A DNA stretch of 5,179 nucleotides. Source: Vallitaleaceae bacterium (GTDB lineage Bacteria > Bacillota > Clostridia > Lachnospirales > Vallitaleaceae). The notes beneath the pieces were generated by a model. It did not search any database. It worked only from the letters and a program-made list of their open reading frames with translations, and was not told where the DNA came from. The DNA is taken from the NCBI GenBank assembly GCA_027858555.1, contig JAQICP010000486.1, positions 1 to 5,179 of the forward strand, written 5' to 3'. The translations under genes and the position numbers were made by a program. This document shows, one piece after another, positions 1 through 5,179 of this stretch; the stretch's first letter is position 1; each line of letters starts with the position of its first letter.

Positions 1-196
1 ATTGTATACAATACGTCATCACATCAGCTAGTTCTTCTTCAACATCTTCTTGATTATACTTTTGTCCCCACTGAAAATGTTCTAATAATTCTGCTGCCTC
101 TATACTGATAGATTTGGCAAGATTTTCTGGCGTGTGAAATTGTTTCCAATCTCGATCATCTCTAAAAGTTGTAATTCTTTTAATTAATTCTTCCAT
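1..196 (-). CDS. MazG-like nucleotide pyrophosphohydrolase (3' end outside window)
   Basis: This is the N-terminal 65 codons of a gene that runs off the left edge. The translation begins MEELIKRITTFRDDRDWKQF and continues HTPENLAKSISIEAAELLEH. This pattern is typical of the short MazG-like/RS21-C6 (dCTPase-type) pyrophosphohydrolases, which hydrolyse NTPs or dNTPs to the monophosphate and pyrophosphate and so clean non-canonical nucleotides from the pool. The metal-binding pattern ExxE...ExxD is visible as E33-A-A-E36 and E55-L-A-D58. Family members are usually about 100-120 aa, so roughly half is present. The ATG at 194-196 is well supported by the Shine-Dalgarno AGGAG at 202-206, five bases upstream, and an in-frame TGA at 209-211 excludes a longer protein. 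It is divergent from the EamA-family gene. Family assignment is firm; the exact nucleotide substrate is not known. Confidence 0.88.
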   Translation of the reverse strand, partial: MEELIKRITTFRDDRDWKQFHTPENLAKSISIEAAELLEHFQWGQKYNQEDVEEELADVMTYCIQ

Positions 197-201
197 ATAA
201 T

Positions 202-206
202 CTCCT
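202..206 (-). promoter_or_regulatory. Ribosome binding site of the MazG-like gene
   Basis: Read on the minus strand this is AGGAG with a five-base spacer before the ATG at 196. It fixes the start of the MazG-like gene. A TAG stop of another open frame in the leader (205-207) overlaps it. Confidence 0.75.
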
Positions 207-324
207 AATCAATGTCCATGCCAATATTCCACCTGAAGATGTACCATACCGCCCCTATGACCCTTAGAACTTCAAACGATATGTAACAACTTGTGGGTTA
301 GATATCATCATTTTTATATGCCTA

Positions 325-353
325 ATTATATTACAGAAGCCTCTATTATTCAA
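325..353 (-). promoter_or_regulatory. Predicted sigma-A promoter for the MazG-like gene
   Basis: On the minus strand the -35 box TTGAAT (353-348) is followed after exactly 17 bp by a consensus -10 box TATAAT (330-325). Transcription would start near 318 and leave an untranslated leader of about 120 nt before the ATG at 196. The match is strong for a low-GC Gram-positive, but nearby AT-rich sequence makes chance matches possible. It lies back to back with the plus-strand promoter. Confidence 0.6.
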
Positions 354-360
354 TGAATTG
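351..360. promoter_or_regulatory. Small inverted repeat between the divergent promoters (possible operator)
   Basis: CAAT-GA-ATTG is a perfect 4-bp inverted repeat with a 2-bp centre. It covers three bases of the minus-strand -35 box and fills most of the gap to the plus-strand -35 box. A protein bound here could affect both promoters. The repeat is short and could be chance; no known operator consensus is recognised. Confidence 0.2.
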
Positions 361-364
361 GTGG

Positions 365-392
365 TTGACTTTTTATAAACCTAGTATACAAT
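365..392 (+). promoter_or_regulatory. Predicted sigma-A promoter for the EamA-family transporter
   Basis: The -35 box TTGACT (365-370) is followed after 16 bp by the -10 box TACAAT (387-392), each one mismatch from consensus. The predicted start of transcription is near 399, giving a short leader of about 24 nt to the chosen ATG at 423. That position also argues against the earlier ATG at 408, which would have almost no leader and no binding site. Confidence 0.6.
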
Positions 393-412
393 GTAATTAC
401 TAACGAAATGAC

Positions 413-417
413 AGGAG
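413..417 (+). promoter_or_regulatory. Ribosome binding site deciding the EamA-family start
   Basis: AGGAG sits five bases before the ATG at 423-425. The upstream in-frame ATG at 408 has no such site, and this AGGAG would fall inside its coding sequence, so 423 is preferred. Confidence 0.75.
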
Positions 418-422
418 CTTCA

Positions 423-1322
423 ATGACTAATTATCTTGGTGAAATAATTGCAATCGGTACGGCCATTTGTTGGGCAATTACTTCAACTGCTTTCGCATCA
501 GCTGGCAAAAAAATAGGGTCACTTTCTCTTAATATCATCCGTTTATGGTTTGCATTTATATTTTTGTTCATCTTTACCTGGATTACAAGGGGCATCCCTT
601 ATCCAATCGATGCTGGTTGGGATACTTGGAAATGGTTGCTGCTCTCAGGGCTAATTGGTTTCGTAATGGGCGACTTGTTTCTATTTGAAGCATTTGTTCG
701 AATTGGAGCAAGAATATCCATGTTGATATTTGCTAGTGTACCGCCTATGAGCGCACTTCTGGCCTACTTCATACTTGGAGATACCATGACAATGATTCAA
801 ATCATTGGTATGATAGTCACAATCTTCGGTATTAGTATCGTTATCCTTACAAAAGGTAATAAAATCAATAAGAAAAAAATAAAGCTAGCCCATCCTGTAG
901 TTGGTGTACTTTTAGCATTTGGTGGTGCCTTTGGTCAATCACTAGGTTATATTGTTGGGAAGATGGGCCTGGGCGATTATAATGCCTTTGCTGCCACTCA
1001 GATTCGTGTGTCCGCAGCCATAGTCGGTTTTGTTATTGTCGTTACGGTTCGCGGTGGCTGGCCGAGTATTGGTCGTGCTTTCAAGCAAAAAAAAGCCATG
1101 ATCAGTACAATCATCGGCTCTGTTTTTGGTCCTTTTATTGGTGTATCATTATCACTCTTGGCACTGAAATACACATCCCCAGGTGTGGCCTCAACCTTGA
1201 TGGCCATCACACCAATTCTACTGATTCCAGTAGCAATCTTCTATTACAAAGAAAAAATGCCTTTCAAAGAGATTCTTGGTGCCTTTGTCGCAATCGTCGG
1301 TGTGGCAATCATGTTCATATGA
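423..1322 (+). CDS. EamA/DMT-family membrane transporter
   Basis: This encodes a complete 299-aa integral membrane protein of the drug/metabolite transporter superfamily, which moves small metabolites across the cytoplasmic membrane as exporters or importers. The substrate cannot be predicted. About ten hydrophobic helices are visible, near residues 5-27, 36-53, 70-88, 96-117, 124-143, 159-178, 192-209, 226-248, 254-274 and 281-298. They form the two tandem EamA repeats (about 5-143 and 159-298), joined by a very basic loop rich in lysine at 145-155. Each repeat ends with the family pattern of a Pro-containing helix, a short charged turn (LGD at 118-120; YKEK at 275-278) and a Gly-rich last helix. 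Length is normal for the family. The start at 423 follows AGGAG; a longer reading from 408 would add five residues. The gene appears monocistronic and ends one base from the convergent ABC ATPase gene. Confidence 0.93.
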   Translation: MTNYLGEIIAIGTAICWAITSTAFASAGKKIGSLSLNIIRLWFAFIFLFIFTWITRGIPYPIDAGWDTWKWLLLSGLIGFVMGDLFLFEAFVRIGARISMLIFASVPPMSALLAYFILGDTMTMIQIIGMIVTIFGISIVILTKGNKINKKKIKLAHPVVGVLLAFGGAFGQSLGYIVGKMGLGDYNAFAATQIRVSAAIVGFVIVVTVRGGWPSIGRAFKQKKAMISTIIGSVFGPFIGVSLSLLALKYTSPGVASTLMAITPILLIPVAIFYYKEKMPFKEILGAFVAIVGVAIMFI

Positions 1323-1323
1323 T

Positions 1324-2223
1324 CTACTTCTCCACATATGGTTTAATAATAAACCCATCTTCTGATTCATGAACCAAGAGCTTTTCACCACCTCTTAAAT
1401 CCATATGAGCTAACATCTCATCAGGTAATCGCATACGGCCTTTTCTATCTAATATAACATACTCATCATGGGTCTTCTCATCACCAATAAATGCCTCCAT
1501 TGATTGGAGTCCTTCTTCACTGTCATCTATCTTGAATCGTTCACTACCAATCATGCCATCATTAATAGCAACCACACGCTTAACCATCTTAGAAACCTTT
1601 TCGTCATGAGTAACAACCACAATTGTGAGCCCCAGTTCACGATTTAATCGTTCTAATAATTCCAGTAGCATGTAAGCAGTTTTGGTGTCAACTGACCCTG
1701 TTGGTTCATCAGCCAGTAACATATCTGGTTCATTGGCAAGGGCTATGGCTATGGCCACCCTTTGTTGTTCTCCCCCAGAAAGTTCGCCCAACCTACTTTT
1801 TCTTCTTTCAGTGAGTCCAACCATGGCCAGTAACTCTAGGGCTCTTTTTTTACGTTCTTTTTTCTTCGTAATCATGAGCGGTACCATAACATTCTGTAAG
1901 GCAGTTAGGTATGGTATTAAGTTTCTTGCGTTGTTTTGCCATACAAACCCTATGGTTGCCCGATTATATTCCTTTAATTGGTGGTCTGTGAACTTAAGCA
2001 AGTCTTTGCCTGCCACACTTACTTTTCCCGCGGAAGGTCGATCAAGACCCGCAATAATATTAAGGAGTGTTGATTTACCGCTACCGCTTTTACCGATAAT
2101 CGCAGTAAATTCACCTCTTTCAACTAATAAGTCTAGTCCTTGCAGGGCAACAACTTCTATGTCCTTAGTTTTGTAGATTTTAACTAAGTTATCGCATTCT
2201 ATCATGTACTGTGGGTTATCCAT
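1324..2223 (-). CDS. ABC transporter ATPase with C-terminal AbrB-like domain
   Basis: This is a 299-aa nucleotide-binding subunit of a MacB/LolD/FtsE-type ABC transporter, acting on the cytoplasmic face of the membrane. All motifs are intact: Walker A GKSGSGKST (44-52), Q-loop Q96, signature LSGGEQQR (148-155), Walker B MLLADEP (168-174) with catalytic E173, D-loop SVD (177-179) and switch H206. Two things are odd. The Q-loop (WQNNARNLIPYL, from W95) is about two residues longer than in typical LolD/MacB proteins. After the ABC domain (to about 227) comes an acidic linker (228-253) and then a segment at 254-297 resembling a SpoVT/AbrB/MraZ hairpin, with DRKGR at 259-263, LP at 266-267, GGEK at 278-281 and DGFIIKP at 289-295. 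LolD-type subunits are usually about 220-235 aa, so the tail accounts for the extra length. The start ATG overlaps the stop of the upstream ATPase gene by 8 bp and has a GGTGA site (2230-2234). The last gene of the operon, it converges on the EamA-family gene. Confidence 0.95.
   Translation of the reverse strand: MDNPQYMIECDNLVKIYKTKDIEVVALQGLDLLVERGEFTAIIGKSGSGKSTLLNIIAGLDRPSAGKVSVAGKDLLKFTDHQLKEYNRATIGFVWQNNARNLIPYLTALQNVMVPLMITKKKERKKRALELLAMVGLTERRKSRLGELSGGEQQRVAIAIALANEPDMLLADEPTGSVDTKTAYMLLELLERLNRELGLTIVVVTHDEKVSKMVKRVVAINDGMIGSERFKIDDSEEGLQSMEAFIGDEKTHDEYVILDRKGRMRLPDEMLAHMDLRGGEKLLVHESEDGFIIKPYVEK
1456..1464 (-). other. Junction between acidic linker and AbrB-like tail
   Basis: These bases encode residues 254-256 of the 299-aa ATPase, where the acidic linker ends and the predicted beta-strand-rich tail begins. 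The tail occupies about 1327-1464 and the ABC domain lies to the right of about 1543. The boundary is approximate and judged by eye from motif positions. Confidence 0.4.
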
Positions 2224-2890
2224 TAATAATCACCCCATCTTCCATCTCGAATATATGATCAGCAAAATGAATAAGATTCCTATCATGGGTACACATGATA
2301 ATGGTAGTGCCTGTATCTTCAACCATTTTTTTAAACATATGTACCACTTTAAGACCTGTTGCCGTATCTAGTTCACCTGTTGGTTCATCGGCAAGTAGCA
2401 ATTCTGGTCTGTGTGAAATGGCCCGAGCAATTGCCACTCTTTGTTGCTCTCCACCTGACATCTCAGATGGCTTGTGGTGCATTCTCTTATCTAAGCCTAC
2501 AAATTTAAGACATTCTAAGATACGTCTTTCACGTTCTTGATAATTAATCTTATTAATCCTTAAGAAGAAATCTACATTTTCATAGGCTGACATGTTAGAT
2601 ATGAGTGCCACCGATTGAAAGATGTAGCCCATCCCCGTCTTTCTAAGTGCATTCCTCTGATTGTCTGAATAAGTTGTTATATCATCACCATATACCCATA
2701 CTTGGCCTGAATCAGGTTGATCTAGTGTACCTAGAATATTCAGTAAAGTTGTTTTACCTGAACCAGATGGTCCCAGTAACAAATTAAATGTGCCTTTTTC
2801 CACTGAGAGGCTTAGATCTTTTAATACTTCAATACGTCCATGTCCGTGACCAAATCCACGGTTGATGTTCTTCACTTCAATAATGCTCAT
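2216..2890 (-). CDS. ABC transporter ATPase, MacB/LolD type
   Basis: This is a complete 224-aa nucleotide-binding subunit of normal length for the LolD/MacB/FtsE group, powering an FtsX-type permease from the cytoplasmic side. Visible motifs are Walker A GPSGSGKTT (40-48), Q-loop FQ with Q92, signature MSGGEQQR (144-151), Walker B LLLADEP (164-170) with catalytic E169, D-loop ELD (173-175) and switch H202. The site looks fully competent for ATP hydrolysis. An unusual small GHGHG run (14-18) lies in the loop after the first strand, where the A-loop aromatic (probably F13) stacks on adenine. It is clearly different in sequence from the neighbouring 299-aa ATPase, so the two are not a recent duplication. 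The start ATG at 2888-2890 has a perfect AGGAGG (2897-2902) six bases upstream, which overlaps the stop of the permease gene. Its own stop overlaps the next gene, which indicates translational coupling on both sides. Confidence 0.95.
   Translation of the reverse strand: MSIIEVKNINRGFGHGHGRIEVLKDLSLSVEKGTFNLLLGPSGSGKTTLLNILGTLDQPDSGQVWVYGDDITTYSDNQRNALRKTGMGYIFQSVALISNMSAYENVDFFLRINKINYQERERRILECLKFVGLDKRMHHKPSEMSGGEQQRVAIARAISHRPELLLADEPTGELDTATGLKVVHMFKKMVEDTGTTIIMCTHDRNLIHFADHIFEMEDGVIING
2230..2236 (-). promoter_or_regulatory. Ribosome binding site of the 299-aa ATPase inside the upstream gene
   Basis: GGGGTGA on the minus strand lies six bases before the ATG at 2223. It sits in the last codons of the upstream ATPase gene, whose TAA (2216-2218) is reached just after the new start. 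This is the arrangement expected for translational coupling and near-equal synthesis of the two ATPases. Confidence 0.65.
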
Positions 2891-2896
2891 CTAATA

Positions 2897-2902
2897 CCTC
2901 CT
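2897..2902 (-). promoter_or_regulatory. Ribosome binding site of the 224-aa ATPase overlapping the permease stop
   Basis: AGGAGG on the minus strand with a six-base spacer before the ATG at 2890. The permease stop TAG (2901-2903) shares two bases with it, so a terminating ribosome is placed directly on the next start. Confidence 0.8.
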
Positions 2903-5179
2903 AATCTTCACCTAATTTGAGTACTTGGTTAACTTTGAATCTTCTTACTATAATGAATAATATAACGAGTCCAACTAACAGCATGGCACCTGCAATGCCC
3001 AACGTCTGTAGATAATCACGTCTCAATAATACCACAATAAATGGTGGAACTTGGGATTCGGCTGATTCAACCATCTGCAACATGGGTACAAATATCTTAC
3101 TGGCCACTATACCAAGAGAAAATCCAAACCCAATGGCGGCACCTGTCATTAATATCTGTTCATAAACGATAATCTTTGTAACCTGATTCATGGACATTCC
3201 CATAGCTCTAAATATACCAAACTTAAGGGCTCTACCCTTCATTGCCATAATCCAAAAAATCAGGTAACCAATAAAAGTAATCACCATGGTAATAATGAAA
3301 CACATGGTTAAAATCCCGTTAGTACCTTGCAATAAAGGTGCATTTTTAGCTGATATCAGTTCCTGTGTGGTATAAACCACATCTGTGGCTTCAAGGTCTT
3401 TATCGATTAGCTGTTCCTGAATGTACCGATCTGTGACGCCTTCTTCCTTATCAATCCATATGGTATAATCTTGGGACGGTAATTTGCTATCAATATAATC
3501 TAAGTTAAGCATCACGAAAGGCACTTTTTCATATCGGGCTATGGCTTTTTCATCGTCTTTATCCTCTATTAAAGTATACGGATTATAGGTAGGGAAATAC
3601 TCAATAAATGCATATACAATGGCATTGATGGTAGCCCCTTCCCATATGACTAATATCTCATCGCCTACTTCCATATTATGAACATCTCGCATATCTGTAG
3701 ATAAAACAGCTGCAATAGGTGCCTGAGTCATCATATTCATATATGAATTAATATGCGCCGGTAATAAGTCATTCCTATACCATGTGGTATCAATAAATTC
3801 ATGTGGTGTAAAAGCCATTAATTGCATATCAAGAACCGAGCTTGAACCTTTTTTTACGATAGCTTCGTTGTTACTAATGACCCGTGACATACTCTTCACA
3901 CCATCTAAGGTCTTGTAAGCTTCATAATTAACGGATGATTCAACGACATGGTTCAAGCCATCTGATGGATTACTAGCAGCAAATAGATCGACATATATGC
4001 CGCCACCAGTTGCTTCATCTTCTTTGAACGGATCGATAACAATATCAGCCCCGTTGTGGTATAAAACTCTGTCTACAGTATTCAAATTAAGCGTTCTTGC
4101 TTGACTTGAATTAAGTATACCAAATGAGAGTGATAACATAATAAACAACATAATGAATCTGGAGTTGTATTCTGCTCTACCAACATTAATTAAGGTAAAA
4201 TACATAACCGGGCTCCATAACTTCTTACCCACGTAATATATGAACCTGATAATATATGGATATATTCTGAGTATCAGCAAGTTAGCTCCCAGCAAAAACA
4301 ATGTGGAAACTAAGAATATTAAAGGATCCACTTTCTCACCACTACTGACAGATTGACCAAGTACACTTTTACTGATGTTATATGAATAATAACCATAGTA
4401 TGCAACCCCAAGAATAATAATATCCAAAAACATTTTTTCCCATAGGGCTTTGGGTTTAATGGCATTTTTGGCACGCTTGTATTGAACGATACTTGTCTTG
4501 CAAGCTACGTAAGCAGGTATCAATATGAAAATCAGATATACGATGACTGCTACTAGTGCATACATTCTTGTTTCAAATGTAATCTCAACTGGCAATGAAA
4601 CCCTACTGACAAATTCCATAAAACCATTAGACGCGCCTATGATGCGACAGATTGCCAGGGCCACAATAGGACCAACAATAAATGCAATACCACCCATGAA
4701 AACACTCTGTATGATATACATGGAGAATATCTGGAAAGTTCCTGCGCCACGGCTTTTAAGCATGGCAATCTCATTCTCATCATTTTTTACAATCAACCTT
4801 GAAATCATAAAGGTGTAGAACATGGTAATGATCAAAACAGGTATGGTTAGAATCCATAATGTAATCTCGAGCACCTTGCTCTGCTCAGAAAAACCATCCA
4901 GAACTGTTATGATATTGTAGTCGAGAAACATGGTTCTAGCACTACTCAGTGCCCATGCTTCTTGAGCTTTATATAGCTTTAAACTAGGCTCAATATCTTT
5001 GATTTCCAGCGAATGATAATCGTAAAATTCTCGCCACACAATATTATTCAAGAATACATTATCATTCTTGGTTATCATATTATTTAGATCTGATGAATCC
5101 AATATAATGGCGCTTTTTAGATTGGAAAATAGATTCTCACTCCAATAAAACTCCGAAGCGTCACTGGGCTCAAACACAC
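2901..5179 (-). CDS. Double-FtsX ABC transporter permease (5' end outside window)
   Basis: This is the membrane subunit of a MacB/LolC/BceB-like ABC exporter or mechanotransmission complex, first in the visible operon. The frame is open to the right edge. A GTG at 5175-5177 is probably an internal valine, because the protein then starts inside an extracytoplasmic domain and lacks the expected first helix. Counting from that GTG (758 residues): extracytoplasmic domain 1 (1-103); first FtsX core with helices near 104-128, 150-180 and 205-227; two linking helices near 250-266 and 285-312; a helix at about 338-357; large extracytoplasmic domain 2 (about 358-617); second FtsX core with helices near 621-645, 668-697 and 724-745. 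Cytoplasmic coupling segments that usually contact the ATPase are visible as LKSRGAG (140-146) and FGIFRAMGMS (653-662). The C-terminus KLGED is complete. The two adjacent ATPases are its evident partners; the substrate is unknown. Confidence 0.93.
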   Translation of the reverse strand, partial: VFEPSDASEFYWSENLFSNLKSAIILDSSDLNNMITKNDNVFLNNIVWREFYDYHSLEIKDIEPSLKLYKAQEAWALSSARTMFLDYNIITVLDGFSEQSKVLEITLWILTIPVLIITMFYTFMISRLIVKNDENEIAMLKSRGAGTFQIFSMYIIQSVFMGGIAFIVGPIVALAICRIIGASNGFMEFVSRVSLPVEITFETRMYALVAVIVYLIFILIPAYVACKTSIVQYKRAKNAIKPKALWEKMFLDIIILGVAYYGYYSYNISKSVLGQSVSSGEKVDPLIFLVSTLFLLGANLLILRIYPYIIRFIYYVGKKLWSPVMYFTLINVGRAEYNSRFIMLFIMLSLSFGILNSSQARTLNLNTVDRVLYHNGADIVIDPFKEDEATGGGIYVDLFAASNPSDGLNHVVESSVNYEAYKTLDGVKSMSRVISNNEAIVKKGSSSVLDMQLMAFTPHEFIDTTWYRNDLLPAHINSYMNMMTQAPIAAVLSTDMRDVHNMEVGDEILVIWEGATINAIVYAFIEYFPTYNPYTLIEDKDDEKAIARYEKVPFVMLNLDYIDSKLPSQDYTIWIDKEEGVTDRYIQEQLIDKDLEATDVVYTTQELISAKNAPLLQGTNGILTMCFIITMVITFIGYLIFWIMAMKGRALKFGIFRAMGMSMNQVTKIIVYEQILMTGAAIGFGFSLGIVASKIFVPMLQMVESAESQVPPFIVVLLRRDYLQTLGIAGAMLLVGLVILFIIVRRFKVNQVLKLGED

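Larger units (their letters stand above)
197..422. other. Divergent intergenic region with a long leader
   Basis: This 226-bp gap holds the two predicted divergent promoters and their ribosome binding sites, described separately. The stretch 205-275, which would be the 5' leader of the MazG-like mRNA, is less AT-rich than its surroundings. It contains short open frames on the minus strand, none with a convincing start. No riboswitch consensus or strong hairpin was recognised: the best stems are a 4-bp CATA/TATG pair around 245-259 and a 5-bp TGAAG/CTTCA pair (234-238 with 270-274), both weak. Confidence 0.5.

Noticed and set aside
212..286. A 24-codon plus-strand ORF in the divergent intergenic region
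   Set aside because: There is no ribosome binding site or promoter on that strand, it overlaps the minus-strand leader, and its sequence resembles no family I recognise.
408..422. ATG at 408 as the start of the EamA-family gene
   Set aside because: It has no ribosome binding site and lies about nine bases from the predicted transcription start; the ATG at 423 has AGGAG at ideal spacing.
998..1210. A 70-codon minus-strand ORF inside the EamA-family gene
   Set aside because: It is a shadow frame of a clearly coding membrane protein, with no ribosome binding site or recognisable motif.
1338..1358. GGTTTA-ATAA-TAAACC inverted repeat just beyond the convergent stop codons, a possible bidirectional terminator
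   Set aside because: The stem is only six mostly A/T pairs, lies inside the ATPase coding sequence and is followed by no T-run on either strand.
1682..2176. A 164-codon plus-strand ORF opposite the 299-aa ATPase
   Set aside because: It lies antisense to conserved ABC motifs; the open frame is a by-product of codon usage in the real gene.
2295..2540. An 81-codon plus-strand ORF opposite the 224-aa ATPase
   Set aside because: It is antisense to the Walker B and signature regions and reads like the antisense ORF over the other ATPase, as expected for shadows of homologous genes.
4525..4818. A 97-codon plus-strand ORF opposite the permease
   Set aside because: It is antisense to the first FtsX core, with no ribosome binding site and no recognisable domain.
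5175..5177. GTG as the true start of the permease
   Set aside because: The frame stays open to the window edge, and a start here would lose the expected first membrane helix, leaving the N-terminal domain without an anchor or export signal.

Overview
The window looks like AT-rich chromosomal DNA of a low-GC Gram-positive bacterium (Bacillota, most likely Clostridia). This rests on strong AGGAGG-type ribosome binding sites, A/T-ending codons, tight gene packing and the protein families present. Genus cannot be fixed from the sequence alone. I see no mobile element, CRISPR array, tRNA or rRNA.

Layout. At the left edge (1-196, minus strand) lies the N-terminal part of a MazG-like nucleotide pyrophosphohydrolase, a house-cleaning enzyme that hydrolyses NTPs or dNTPs. 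A 226-bp divergent intergenic region follows. It carries two back-to-back sigma-A-type promoters whose -35 boxes are only 11 bp apart, a small inverted repeat between them, and a leader of about 120 nt for the MazG-like gene with more coding-like character than expected. On the plus strand, 423-1322 encodes a complete 10-TM EamA/DMT-family transporter. Its stop codon is one base from the stop of the convergent gene on the other strand.

The right three-quarters (1324-5179) is one minus-strand operon. In transcription order it holds a large double-FtsX ABC permease (5' end outside the window), a MacB/LolD-type ATPase of 224 aa, and a second ATPase of 299 aa. The genes are separated by 10 bp and then overlap by 8 bp, so they are very probably translationally coupled. 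Together they should form one MacB/LolCDE/BceAB-like transport complex with two different nucleotide-binding subunits. Such machines extrude or mechanically release lipoproteins, peptides or antimicrobials at the membrane surface. The substrate cannot be read from this sequence.

The most unusual feature is the tail of the 299-aa ATPase. After the complete ABC domain and an acidic linker there is a segment of about 45 residues that looks like a SpoVT/AbrB/MraZ swapped-hairpin domain, normally a DNA-binding or dimerisation fold. The same protein has a lengthened Q-loop. These traits suggest a distinct subfamily of ABC ATPases rather than a generic LolD.
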